A DNA stretch of 51,346 bases from Lachnospiraceae bacterium P6B14 (GTDB lineage: Bacteria; Bacillota; Clostridia; Lachnospirales; Lachnospiraceae), in NCBI GenBank assembly GCA_000687695.1, contig JHWZ01000017.1:1-51346 (forward strand), in the 5' to 3' direction. Shown one piece after another: positions 1 through 8,124 of the stretch. Made by a program: the position numbers and the translations under genes. Position 1 is the first letter of the stretch. Every line of letters starts with the position of its first letter. The notes beneath the pieces are model-generated. The model saw only the letters and a list, made by a program, of their open reading frames with translations. It ran no database searches and had not been told where the DNA came from.

Positions 1-49
1 GGCTGCGCCTCTGCCCTCGTAGGTCCAGGCGCTACTGCGCACAGTGACT

Positions 50-179
50 CTTGATCTGCGTGGCTGCATTATATCTGTGGCCGCCAGTTTGTCAACCCTG
101 CGCTATGCGCACCGCGAAGCGGCTGCGGGGTTGACAAGCCTGGTGGCTCACAGATAAAGTCACGCCTAGGCAGATCAAG
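50..179. repeat. Long imperfect palindrome with two mini-hairpins at its tip
   Basis: CTTGATCTGC at 50-59 is the exact reverse complement of 170-179, and TTGTCAACCC at 89-98 is the exact reverse complement of 128-137; the sequence between also pairs imperfectly. The tip holds two small hairpins side by side, GCGC-TAT-GCGC (100-110) and CCGC-GAA-GCGG (112-122), so a folded strand would be Y-shaped. No coding frame covers it. Whether it is a repeat element, a structured RNA or a terminator of something to the left cannot be decided here. Confidence 0.75.
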
Positions 180-186
180 GGACACC

Positions 187-249
187 TTTGCTTCCTGAAG
201 GAACCAAAGCCTGAACATGAGAGGCTGGCGGAAGCGGAGCGGACGCCAG
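187..249. other. Two further hairpins in a non-coding hairpin-rich stretch
   Basis: The stretch 1-389 holds no credible gene. Besides the palindrome at 50-179 it has a hairpin at 187-210 (CTTTGcTTCCT paired with AGGAAcCAAAG) and another with CTGGCG at 225-230 paired with CGCCAG at 244-249. The region is much more GC-rich than the following AT-rich genes. A structured RNA or decayed mobile DNA are both possible; nothing specific is recognised. Confidence 0.5.
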
Positions 250-389
250 GCTTCCGTTGAAGAAGGCGTTGCGGAAAACTAAAAACTGTGGTATAGTATG
301 ATAGCAGTCAGTTCTTGACCGCATCATCGGGGAGATTTTACCCTGCTTATTCCTACAGTAAATTTACGCGGCCTTCGAAATAAGTATGG

Positions 390-418
390 TTGACAATGCG
401 TGATTTTGGCTGTATAAT
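390..418 (+). promoter_or_regulatory. SigA-type promoter for the small two-gene cassette
   Basis: TTGACA at 390-395 and TATAAT at 413-418 with a 17-base spacer are exact consensus boxes. The predicted start lies about 25 bases before the first gene of the cassette. Confidence 0.85.
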
Positions 419-450
419 CAAGCAAAGGAAAAAGTTTTTGGAGGCGTTTT

Positions 451-723
451 TTGCTTAATCAACTAGATTATTATAAGTATTTTGAAATAATCGACAAAGT
501 CAAGACTGCGGAGCAAATTATTTTGCCCAAAGATGAGTATGCTCATGTTATAAGTGAGATAAATACAAATATGTCAGAGATGGACCGAACTAAAAATCTT
601 GTCACTAAGCCTATTGGTGATTATTACTACACGATCATAAACTATGGTTATAATGATTATCGTATTATTGGAAAGCGTCCAATTATAGATGATATCGAAA
701 TTAAATGGGAGGATAACACATGA
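451..723 (+). CDS. Hypothetical protein, 90 aa, first gene of a two-gene cassette
   Basis: I do not recognise this protein. It is small, rich in Tyr, Ile, Asn and Asp, without a signal peptide or membrane segment, so probably cytoplasmic. The start is a TTG at 451 chosen because GGAGG at 440-444 sits about six bases upstream and no ATG lies close. The stop overlaps the start of the next gene by ATGA, which implies translational coupling. The gene has a perfect consensus promoter just upstream and the pair ends at a terminator, so it is an autonomous two-gene unit. It is clearly more AT-rich than the housekeeping genes to its right, hinting at horizontal origin. A toxin-antitoxin or immunity-type pair is possible on architecture alone, without sequence support. 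Confidence 0.7.
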   Translation: MLNQLDYYKYFEIIDKVKTAEQIILPKDEYAHVISEINTNMSEMDRTKNLVTKPIGDYYYTIINYGYNDYRIIGKRPIIDDIEIKWEDNT

Positions 724-977
724 AAGAAAGCAAAAAAGAGCTTATGGCTCTTCTTCGTGAAATATACGACGACCATGATTTTGTCTGCGGGGCTATGAGT
801 AATGCAGGTGGAGAAAATGGTTGGAAAAAAATGATTGAGTTTATCCGGTTTGCTAAACAGAATAATAAAGAGATTACATCAGATGATATCCTGGCGCTTT
901 CGTTGGTTGTGGGTGACGAAACGGAGACAAAGTCTTCTCGTAGATCGTCTATAGTCGGAAAAGTGGCTGCGTTTTAA
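720..977 (+). CDS. Hypothetical protein, 85 aa, second gene of the cassette
   Basis: I do not recognise this protein. The start ATG overlaps the preceding stop (ATGA), so it should be translated together with the upstream 90-aa protein. The first 60 residues read as a helical, charged cytoplasmic domain containing a GGENGWKKMIEFI segment; the C-terminal tail is basic and serine-rich (SSRRSS) and ends in hydrophobic residues. There is no signal peptide. A hairpin terminator follows about 30 bases after the stop. Composition is AT-rich like its partner. Small acidic or helical proteins of this kind are often antitoxins or immunity proteins, but no motif supports a particular function. Confidence 0.7.
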   Translation: MKESKKELMALLREIYDDHDFVCGAMSNAGGENGWKKMIEFIRFAKQNNKEITSDDILALSLVVGDETETKSSRRSSIVGKVAAF

Positions 978-1007
978 TAATGAGTAATCGCTCGGAGTTA
1001 TGAACGG

Positions 1008-1040
1008 CGCGGAGGGGTCAAAACCTCCGCGTCATTTTTT
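1008..1040 (+). terminator. Rho-independent terminator of the small cassette
   Basis: CGCGGAGG at 1008-1015 pairs perfectly with CCTCCGCG at 1024-1031 across an eight-base loop, followed by TCATTTTTT. It separates the hypothetical pair from proS. Confidence 0.85.
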
Positions 1041-1118
1041 ACAGAAAAGAAATAAATGGGTAGATAAGACAGATTTGACATACTTGACATAATTGACAGA
1101 TTTGAGTTCTAATCTTTG

Positions 1119-1147
1119 TTGACTTTTTACCTTAAATAATGTATTAT
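1119..1147 (+). promoter_or_regulatory. SigA-type promoter of proS
   Basis: TTGACT at 1119-1124 and TATTAT at 1142-1147 are 17 bases apart. Two further TTGACA-like hexamers lie just upstream (about 1084 and 1093), without matching -10 boxes. No T-box leader was seen between this promoter and proS. Confidence 0.75.
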
Positions 1148-1190
1148 ATTAGCGTTGTTTACTGAATTTTTACAGAAGGAGCAAAACACA

Positions 1191-2927
1191 ATGAAACTTG
1201 ATAAAATGGTGGGAGATCGTTTCAAGGAAAAACCGACCGACTGTGTGATCGACAGCCATGCGCTGATGATGCGCGGCGGTTACATGAAGGATATAGCAAA
1301 GGGCATTTACTCTCAGTATCCGCCTCTCAAAAGGATATGCCAGAAGATAGAGCGTATCATCCGTGAGGAGATGGATGCTATCGATGGACAGGAGGTTTTG
1401 TTTCCTGTTGTGATGAGCTCGAATATCTGGGAGGAGTCAGGCAGGTACGAGAGTATCGGTTCTGAGATGCTTCGTTTCACAGACAGAAACGGTGCAAAGA
1501 TGCTTCTCGGTATGACACACGAAGAGGCAGCCGTTCATCTCGTAAGAGATTACGCAAACAGCTATCAGAACTATCCGTTTATGATATACCAGATCCAGAC
1601 GAAGTTCCGCGACGAGGCGAGACCTCGTGCCGGTCTTATCCGCGTGCGCGAGTTCACCATGAAGGATGCGTATTCCTTCCATACTTCACAGGAGGATCTC
1701 GAGGAGTACTATCAGGTGGTATACGAGGCATACAACCGCATCTTCGCGAGAGCGGGAGTGCCGGAGGTCATCACCGTAAAATCAGACTCCGGAATGATGG
1801 GAGGTTCGGTTGCGCATGAGTACATGCTCCTCACTCCGGTTGGAGAGGACTCGCTTGCGATTTGTGACGAGTGTGATTTCAGAGCCAACATGGAGGCTGC
1901 CGAGTCGATCATAAAGAACGAGAAAAATGGTCCGGACGAGCCGCTTACCAAGGTTCACACGCCTGGTAAGCAGACCATCGAGGATGTCTGCGAGTTTTTA
2001 AAGACGCCGGTCGAGCAGTCATGTAAGGCGGTAATGTATCAGAAAAACATGGATGACGAATACGTCGTTGTATTCCTCCGTGGTGATCTCGATGTGAACG
2101 AAACTAAGCTTACAAACTATCTCGGTGAGGATGTACATCCTGCCGAGGTGACTCCGGAAAGCGGACTTCACGCAGGTTATACCGGTCCGGTTAATCTGAC
2201 GATCTCCGGTAAACCGACTGTGATCTATGACAAGTCGCTCCAGGGAACAAACAATCTCTCATGCGGAGCAAACGAGGATGAGTATCACTACACCGGTCTT
2301 TGCATGGAGCGTGATATCCCTGATGCAGAGTATGTGGATGTGGCAAAGATCACAGAGGGTGGAATCTGCCCGAAGTGCGGTAAGCCTGCCATAAAGATAT
2401 CAAGAGGAATCGAGGTTGGAAATATCTTCCAGCTCGGAACCAAATATACAAAGTCGATGAACATGACATACCTCGATGCAGAGGGTCAGACACAGACTCC
2501 GATCATGGGTTGTTACGGTATCGGTGTCGGTCGTCTCGCAGCTTCCGTCTGTGAGGCTCATCACGATGAATACGGACCGATCTGGCCGATCACGATCGCT
2601 CCGTGGCAGGTACATCTGTGTGCCCTCAGAGTTGATGATCAGGCGACACGCGAGTTCGCCGATAATCTTTACGATGAACTTCAGAAAAAGGGCGTCGAGG
2701 TCATCTACGATGATCGTAAAGCTCGTCCTGGTGTTATGTTCTCAGACGCTGATCTCCTCGGCGTACCGATCCGACTCGTAGTCAGCCCGCGTAACATGGA
2801 AGAGTCGGTAGTTGAGCTGTCGACCCGTGATAAATCAGTTCAGGAGAAGGTGTCACTCGACGGAGTAGTAGCAAGAGTAGAGGCTTTGATCAAAGAGCTT
2901 ACTGATGCAATAGAAGCGAAGAAATGA
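1191..2927 (+). CDS. proS: Prolyl-tRNA synthetase (bacterial type, with editing insertion)
   Basis: Charges tRNA-Pro with proline in the cytoplasm. At 578 aa it matches the bacterial-type class II enzyme. The N-terminal class II core (about 1-220) includes the motif 2 region FRDEARPRAGLIRVREF; residues about 230-395 form the YbaK-like insertion that hydrolyses mischarged Ala-tRNA-Pro; motif 3 is at about 439 (GCYGIGVGRL); and the C-terminal anticodon-binding domain runs from about 470. The start is the ATG at 1191, five to ten bases after AGAAGGAG; an in-frame TTG at 1155 has no ribosome site and overlaps the promoter. It is monocistronic, with its own promoter and a strong bidirectional terminator shared with the convergent ppk. 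Confidence 0.97.
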   Translation: MKLDKMVGDRFKEKPTDCVIDSHALMMRGGYMKDIAKGIYSQYPPLKRICQKIERIIREEMDAIDGQEVLFPVVMSSNIWEESGRYESIGSEMLRFTDRNGAKMLLGMTHEEAAVHLVRDYANSYQNYPFMIYQIQTKFRDEARPRAGLIRVREFTMKDAYSFHTSQEDLEEYYQVVYEAYNRIFARAGVPEVITVKSDSGMMGGSVAHEYMLLTPVGEDSLAICDECDFRANMEAAESIIKNEKNGPDEPLTKVHTPGKQTIEDVCEFLKTPVEQSCKAVMYQKNMDDEYVVVFLRGDLDVNETKLTNYLGEDVHPAEVTPESGLHAGYTGPVNLTISGKPTVIYDKSLQGTNNLSCGANEDEYHYTGLCMERDIPDAEYVDVAKITEGGICPKCGKPAIKISRGIEVGNIFQLGTKYTKSMNMTYLDAEGQTQTPIMGCYGIGVGRLAASVCEAHHDEYGPIWPITIAPWQVHLCALRVDDQATREFADNLYDELQKKGVEVIYDDRKARPGVMFSDADLLGVPIRLVVSPRNMEESVVELSTRDKSVQEKVSLDGVVARVEALIKELTDAIEAKK

Positions 2928-2944
2928 TCAATGACTATATAAAT

Positions 2945-2983
2945 AAAACGAGCTATTTGATCGTGTCAAATAGCTCGTTTTTA
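2945..2983. terminator. Bidirectional terminator between proS and ppk
   Basis: AAAACGAGCTATTTGA (2945-2960) pairs perfectly with TCAAATAGCTCGTTTT (2966-2981) across a five-base loop. Flanking A-run and T-run make it usable from both strands, which fits the convergent proS and ppk genes. Confidence 0.9.
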
Positions 2984-2984
2984 A

Positions 2985-5048
2985 TTATCTGTTTTTTGAA
3001 GTTTTGATCGCTCGCTGACAGAAGGTTTCCTGCGCGCCTATCGCTTTTTTGCCGCGCATATCGATCTTCTCATATGTTCCGTCCGGCTGCATGATACGAG
3101 CTTTCTTGGTATCTGACAGCTGGACTTTTAATATGTCTATAACATCCTCTTTGAGGACAGGATCCTCTACAGGGAACAGAATCTCGACGCGCTTGTCAAG
3201 GTTTCTCGGCATCCAGTCGGCGCTGCCCATAAAGATCTCAGGTGAGCCGTCATTCTCAAAATAGAATATACGCGAATGCTCGAGGAATGTACCGACTATG
3301 GAGCGTACCGTTATATTCTCACTCATTCCAGGTATCCCTGCCTTCAGACAGCATATACCGCGGATGATAAGGTCTATTTTTACTCCCTGTGCTGAAGCTC
3401 TATACAGGGCTTCTATAACCTCCTTGTCGCAAAGGGAGTTCATCTTCGCTACGATACGGCCGGTTCTGCCGCGTTTAGCATTCATCGACTCACGTTCTAT
3501 GAGCTCGAGGAATTTGTCGCGGAGCCACTGAGGAGCGAGCGTAAGCTTGTTCCAGCCGAGAGGTTCTGAGTATCCGGAAAGCATGTTAAAGACTGCCGTT
3601 GCGTCCTCACCGTAGCTTCGTTTGCAGGTAAGGAGTCCCATATCCGTATAGAGCTTCGCGGTAGAATCATTGTAGTTTCCTGTTCCTAAGTGGACATAAC
3701 GGCGGATGCCGTCCTCCTCACGACGTACGACCAGGGTTATTTTTGAGTGAGTCTTTAATCCGACCAGACCATAGATAACGTGGCAACCGGCCTCCTCAAG
3801 CTTTCTCGCCCATACGATATTATTCTCCTCGTCAAAACGCGCCTTCAGCTCGACGAGCACCGAAACCTGCTTGCCGTTTTCGGCAGCGGCAGCGAGTGAC
3901 GCGATGATGGGTGAGTGCGAGCTGACACGATACAGTGTCTGCTTGATCGCGAGCACATCCGGATCCTGTGAGGCTTCACGGATGAAACGAACCACCGGAT
4001 CGAATGTCTCATACGGGTGATGAAGAAGTATATCATGCTCTCTGATCTGATCAAAGAGATCCTCGTCAGGTTTTAAATACTTCGGCTGCTGAGGAGTATA
4101 TGGTTTGTCTTTCAGATGATCGAAACCATCGAAGTTGTATACCTTCATCAAAAATGTCAAGTCCAGCGGACCATTGATACGGTAGATAGCTTCCTCGTTG
4201 ATCGGGAGTTCCTTTTTAAGCACCTTTAAAAGCTGCTTGTCAATACCGGACTCCACCTCGAGACGGATAGGCTCACCCCACTGGCGACGCTTTAACTGTC
4301 TCTCGATCTCTATCAAAAGATCTGCTGCCTCGTCCTCATCGAACGGCAGATCCGCATTTCTCATAACACGATAAGGTGTCGCGCACAGAACCTTATAGCC
4401 TGAAAACAGGCGATGAATATTTTTCTCTATGATCTGCTCCAAAAGGATAACAGTCGTACACTCATCCTCATCGGTAGGGATGGTAACGACTCTCGGCAGA
4501 CCGGATGGTACCTGGACAGTAGCGAAGTCGACGGTATTTTTGTTCTGCTTGTCCTGTAAGAGGGCGCCGATGTTCAGATAACCCGTGCGGATCAGAGGGA
4601 ACGGTCTCGATGTATCGACGGCCATCGGTGTGAGCACCGGGAAGACCTCCGAGCGGAAATACTTGTCAACATATGCCGACTGTTCCTCGTTCAGATCCTC
4701 GAAGTATGACACGATCTTCAATCCGTTTTTCTTTAAGAGCGGCAAAAATGAGCGATTGTAGGTAGTGTACTGACGCTCTACGAAATCATGTGTGTAAGAA
4801 AGGATAGCCTCGATCTGCTCGCGTGCGGTCATACCCGCGATGTCGAGTCCTTTGTAGCCTGCGTTTACCTGATCCTTTAGAGAAGCAACACGCACCATAA
4901 AAAACTCGTCAAGGTTTGACGACGTGATGCTAAGGAATTTCAGTCGTTCCATCAGGGGGATAGCAGAGTCTCGTGCCTCCTCCAGGATACGGACATCGAA
5001 ATCAAGCCAGGATAACTCTCTGTTATTAAAACGCTCTGAATCTGTCAT
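2985..5048 (-). CDS. ppk: Polyphosphate kinase 1
   Basis: Reversibly polymerises the gamma phosphate of ATP into inorganic polyphosphate. The 687-aa length is normal for PPK1. The N-terminal domain begins with the typical RELSWLDFDVRILEEA segment; the catalytic phospholipase-D-like half contains the expected autophosphorylated His in HLGTGNYND (His453) and a second conserved His in FLEHSRIF (His591). The gene lies 32 bases after ppx on the same strand, so the two form a ppx-ppk operon in which one product may degrade or sense what the other makes. The promoter is the one in front of ppx. Recognition is firm. Confidence 0.97.
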   Translation of the reverse strand: MTDSERFNNRELSWLDFDVRILEEARDSAIPLMERLKFLSITSSNLDEFFMVRVASLKDQVNAGYKGLDIAGMTAREQIEAILSYTHDFVERQYTTYNRSFLPLLKKNGLKIVSYFEDLNEEQSAYVDKYFRSEVFPVLTPMAVDTSRPFPLIRTGYLNIGALLQDKQNKNTVDFATVQVPSGLPRVVTIPTDEDECTTVILLEQIIEKNIHRLFSGYKVLCATPYRVMRNADLPFDEDEAADLLIEIERQLKRRQWGEPIRLEVESGIDKQLLKVLKKELPINEEAIYRINGPLDLTFLMKVYNFDGFDHLKDKPYTPQQPKYLKPDEDLFDQIREHDILLHHPYETFDPVVRFIREASQDPDVLAIKQTLYRVSSHSPIIASLAAAAENGKQVSVLVELKARFDEENNIVWARKLEEAGCHVIYGLVGLKTHSKITLVVRREEDGIRRYVHLGTGNYNDSTAKLYTDMGLLTCKRSYGEDATAVFNMLSGYSEPLGWNKLTLAPQWLRDKFLELIERESMNAKRGRTGRIVAKMNSLCDKEVIEALYRASAQGVKIDLIIRGICCLKAGIPGMSENITVRSIVGTFLEHSRIFYFENDGSPEIFMGSADWMPRNLDKRVEILFPVEDPVLKEDVIDILKVQLSDTKKARIMQPDGTYEKIDMRGKKAIGAQETFCQRAIKTSKNR

Positions 5049-5080
5049 ATAATCCCTCCGTACGATGTTGTCTGTTATTA

Positions 5081-6595
5081 TTATAAATTACGTCCGGTCT
5101 TCTTTTGTACCAGTTTCGGACGTATACCGAATATCTCCTCGAATGCGCTTGCCTTGTCGTGGAAAAGTCCTTTTTCCAAGGTGATATCCTCCATCGTCTC
5201 CGCGGTGACCAAAAGGACATCTCCATCCAGAGTTACACCGATCTGCTTTATCTTGTGACGGTTACTCTTGTCAAGGACGTTTGCTATTTTTACTATAGCG
5301 TTAAGCTTGACGACGGTGATGTACTGCTCCTTTGAAATGTCTTCATTTAAAGCCATATAATCCGGAAAACGGTCCTCGTTATAGCGAATCATATTCGCGA
5401 TCATCCTGCGTTCTCTGTCCGATATCCCGATGATCTCCGTATTCATCAGAATGTGATATGCGTTTTCGCGGGAATGTATGTCGCTGATAAATGATCCGAT
5501 GTTGTGTAACAGCACTCCGATCTGTAAGAGAAGTCGTTCTCTTTTTCCGAGCCCGTGGAGCTTTTTAATCTTGTCAAAGATCTGTAATGAAAGTCTCTCG
5601 ACCGTCTCGACGTGGTCGATATCACTGTGATATTTGGCAGCGATATTACGCGCATTCGAGATGATGTCCAAATTGAAATCGTGATCAGGAAGTATATGAA
5701 GGCGCTTCTCAGCGAACTCCGCAGCCATCGCATCGCAAAGATCGATGGGGGAGAGGATGAACTTGTTACAGTTCGCCATGATCGCTATTTTTCTGAGAAT
5801 AAGTACCGTTGGCAGAACGAGCTTTAAGTTTTCAGGTGAAATACCCGTGAGTGATTTGACCTTGTTTAGGCTTTTACTTTTTATGATCCCGTCGAACTCG
5901 ACCTTTTGATCTTTCATATAGTGATAAGCATCGGGGATCATTCCTCCGACAGCCACGATATGTTTTATCTTGACTCCTTCTAAGTGAAGTTTGAAAAAGC
6001 TTGTGATATCTTTCTCAATGTACTCGTCGATGAGCTCGTTGTAATCATACGCCTCGTCCTCCATCACCTGCAACAGTTCCTGGATTCGTGAGGAGCCTAA
6101 GAGCAGGTTTTCGGTAACCTGCAAAAGTCCTTTCTTGAAGAATGAAAGCTGCATCGAGCCCGCGCCTACATCGACGGTAAGTATACCGTCCGCACTAAGC
6201 GCGGAAAAGTTTGGCTCATTCATGGCCAGCGCTTTATAATACAAAAAGCGCGCCTCGCTGTTTGAGAGAATACGCGCATTATAGCCTGTCTGAATCCTGA
6301 TCTGATCGAGCAGTACGAGCATGTTTTCAGCCTCGCGGATACCGCTGGTTCCGCAGACATCAGAAGAGTCGACACCGAACTCGCTCATGATACGTGTGAA
6401 GTCGTTTAGTGTGTCGCATATCTCTGTCATGCTCCTGTAGGAGATGTAGCCTGTCGAGTAGGTCTCCACACCGATGGCAAATTTGCGACGTACGTGGGTT
6501 AACTCCGTGATGCCTGTTTTCTTGGAAATCTCGTAGATCTTTAGTGCGAGTTCGGATGAACCGAGATTGATCGCGCCGAAGATGTGACCTGCCAT
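5081..6595 (-). CDS. ppx: Ppx/GppA-family exopolyphosphatase-like protein with C-terminal HD-type domain
   Basis: Family members cleave terminal phosphate from polyphosphate or pppGpp. The 504-aa protein has an N-terminal ASKHA actin-like fold (about 1-300) and a C-terminal HD-like helical domain (about 310-500), the usual long Ppx layout. Several signature positions deviate: the first phosphate loop reads AINLGSS with Asn10 where family members normally have Asp, the second reads DVGAGSMQ rather than the usual DxGGGST, and the C-terminal HD pair reads LLHNIGSF. These suggest altered or lost catalysis, perhaps a sensory role. AGGAGG precedes the ATG by about seven bases. It is first in the ppx-ppk operon. 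Family assignment is firm, enzymatic activity is uncertain. Confidence 0.9.
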   Translation of the reverse strand: MAGHIFGAINLGSSELALKIYEISKKTGITELTHVRRKFAIGVETYSTGYISYRSMTEICDTLNDFTRIMSEFGVDSSDVCGTSGIREAENMLVLLDQIRIQTGYNARILSNSEARFLYYKALAMNEPNFSALSADGILTVDVGAGSMQLSFFKKGLLQVTENLLLGSSRIQELLQVMEDEAYDYNELIDEYIEKDITSFFKLHLEGVKIKHIVAVGGMIPDAYHYMKDQKVEFDGIIKSKSLNKVKSLTGISPENLKLVLPTVLILRKIAIMANCNKFILSPIDLCDAMAAEFAEKRLHILPDHDFNLDIISNARNIAAKYHSDIDHVETVERLSLQIFDKIKKLHGLGKRERLLLQIGVLLHNIGSFISDIHSRENAYHILMNTEIIGISDRERRMIANMIRYNEDRFPDYMALNEDISKEQYITVVKLNAIVKIANVLDKSNRHKIKQIGVTLDGDVLLVTAETMEDITLEKGLFHDKASAFEEIFGIRPKLVQKKTGRNL

Positions 6596-6632
6596 AGACG
6601 ACTCCTCCTGCTGAAGTTAGGATATTACTAAT

Positions 6633-6661
6633 ATTATAGCGTTTCTATGGGGTTACGTCAA
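6633..6661 (-). promoter_or_regulatory. SigA-type promoter of ppx-ppk
   Basis: On the minus strand TTGACG (6656-6661) and TATAAT (6633-6638) are 17 bases apart, about 40 bases before the ppx start. Confidence 0.85.
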
Positions 6662-6680
6662 TAGAAAAGTAGAGCAGATA

Positions 6681-7121
6681 TCATTTACCGATCGCCTTGC
6701 GAGCGAGCATGTCCGCATGGTCATTCCATTCGTCGCCGGAGTGCCCCTCGACCTTGACAAAATCTATGGAAAGACCATTCAGACGCATCTCCTGATAATA
6801 GTCCTTGTACACCCGGGTTCCTTCTTTTTTCGTCTTCCATGCTCCGGTGCACCAGTCCGCGATACCCTGGTAATCATGATAGATAACAAGATGATTTATC
6901 CCGCGAACACGAGCCTCCCTCATGGCCATCATGGATGCCATGACCTCACCCGATACGTTGCGCATGGTAGCGGCATCAGGGTTTGAACCTTTTTCCGATA
7001 ACTCTATCAGTTTACCATCCGTAAAAAAGGCAACGCCCGCACCATACTCGCCGGTCTCATTATTGAAGCTTCCATCGACGTAGGCTATGGCCTCGCCGAT
7101 TCCGGTAACCGGGTATCCCAT
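6681..7121 (-). CDS. rnhA: Ribonuclease H1-like protein
   Basis: Cleaves the RNA strand of RNA-DNA hybrids. The 146-aa protein is a bare RNase H fold with all four expected acidic residues: Asp16 (YVDGSF), Glu59 (SGEVMA), Asp83 (YHDYQG) and Asp137 in NDHADMLA, and the GHSGD loop His127 before it. The start is the ATG at 7121 (MGYPVT), preceded by GGAGG with a six-base gap; an upstream in-frame TTG at 7133 lies inside that ribosome site and is not credible. It follows uppP by 16 bases on the same strand and is probably cotranscribed with it. Unlike many clostridial homologues there is no N-terminal hybrid-binding domain. Confidence 0.93.
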   Translation of the reverse strand: MGYPVTGIGEAIAYVDGSFNNETGEYGAGVAFFTDGKLIELSEKGSNPDAATMRNVSGEVMASMMAMREARVRGINHLVIYHDYQGIADWCTGAWKTKKEGTRVYKDYYQEMRLNGLSIDFVKVEGHSGDEWNDHADMLARKAIGK

Positions 7122-7137
7122 ACTATCCTCCAATCCT

Positions 7138-7986
7138 TTACGCCACTGCCGCTCCGGTCAGCATGAAGTAGAGCAGAACCGCGACACCAAGGATGATCCT
7201 ATAGACACCAAACGCTTTGAAATCATGCTTTCTGATATAACCCATCATGAACTTGATAACAAAGAGCGATACGACGAAGGCAACTATCATTCCGACTCCG
7301 AGTGTGATATAGCCCATCATATCGAAATGAAGTCCGTGCTTAACTACCTTGAGAAGGCTCGCTCCGAACATGACCGGTATCGCCAGATAGAATGTAAACT
7401 CAGCTGCCGCGCTTCTCGCGATACCGAGAAGAAGAGCTCCTATGATGGTCGCTCCCGAACGTGATGTCCCCGGTACGACAGCAGCGAGAACCTGGAATAT
7501 ACCAATGATGATCGCGGATGAAAATCCGATATCCGCAACAGTCTTCATAACAGGGTTTCGTCCCTTGTTCCAAATCTCAACTATGATGAATAGAATACCG
7601 TAGATGATCAGCGCGCCTGCCACGACAAACGCGTTATAAAACAGCTCATCTATCATGTCGTCGATCGTGAATCCGACGATGGCAGCGGGGATGCTCGCTA
7701 CCGCGATCTTTACCCAGAGCAAAAATACATCGGTCTTTATTATGCTCTCGCCTCTGGCTCTTTTTACGAATCTGAACGGCCACAGCTTCGACCAGAAGAG
7801 TATCACGACAGCCATGATCGCTCCCAATTGCACCACCACGAGGAACATTGACTGGAACTCCTCATCAGAGAATGACATGAACTGATTGACTAAGATCATA
7901 TGCCCCGTAGAGCTCACCGGCAGCCACTCCGTGATGCCCTCGACGATTCCGAGAACCAAAGCAACGATTATATCAAATGCACCCAT
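7138..7986 (-). CDS. uppP: Undecaprenyl-diphosphatase (BacA/UppP family)
   Basis: Integral membrane enzyme that dephosphorylates undecaprenyl pyrophosphate to recycle the lipid carrier of peptidoglycan and other wall polymers; it can also confer bacitracin tolerance. The 282-aa protein has the family signatures EGITEWLPVSSTGH near residues 16-29 and PGTSRSGATI in the second half, with about eight membrane segments. The ATG at 7986 (MGAFDI) is preceded by AAGGAAGG at a normal distance; a TTG seven codons earlier overlaps that ribosome site. It is followed by rnhA and is divergent from the lipid operon beginning with another membrane phosphatase. Confidence 0.96.
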   Translation of the reverse strand: MGAFDIIVALVLGIVEGITEWLPVSSTGHMILVNQFMSFSDEEFQSMFLVVVQLGAIMAVVILFWSKLWPFRFVKRARGESIIKTDVFLLWVKIAVASIPAAIVGFTIDDMIDELFYNAFVVAGALIIYGILFIIVEIWNKGRNPVMKTVADIGFSSAIIIGIFQVLAAVVPGTSRSGATIIGALLLGIARSAAAEFTFYLAIPVMFGASLLKVVKHGLHFDMMGYITLGVGMIVAFVVSLFVIKFMMGYIRKHDFKAFGVYRIILGVAVLLYFMLTGAAVA

Positions 7987-8018
7987 TTTTATATCCTTCC
8001 TTTCCAAACAATATAACT

Positions 8019-8047
8019 ACTTTACCACACTTTAAAAATATTATCAA
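8019..8047 (-). promoter_or_regulatory. SigA-type promoter of uppP-rnhA
   Basis: On the minus strand TTGATA (8042-8047) and TAAAGT (8019-8024) are separated by 17 bases, 33 bases before the uppP start. It is back to back with the promoter of the lipid operon. Confidence 0.65.
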
Positions 8048-8053
8048 GAATAT

Positions 8054-8082
8054 TTGCCAAAAACTCTTTCTTATGATATAAT
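8054..8082 (+). promoter_or_regulatory. SigA-type promoter of the membrane-lipid operon
   Basis: TTGCCA (8054-8059) and TATAAT (8077-8082) with a 17-base spacer and an extended -10 (TGA before TATAAT). The leader is about 35 bases. Confidence 0.8.
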
Positions 8083-8124
8083 AATTTGGTATGCGTAAAA
8101 AGCACACGTTTTGGGGGATTGACG

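Noticed and set aside
1155-1190. Upstream TTG start for proS
   Set aside because: It overlaps the promoter region and lacks a ribosome site; the ATG at 1191 has AGAAGGAG in place.
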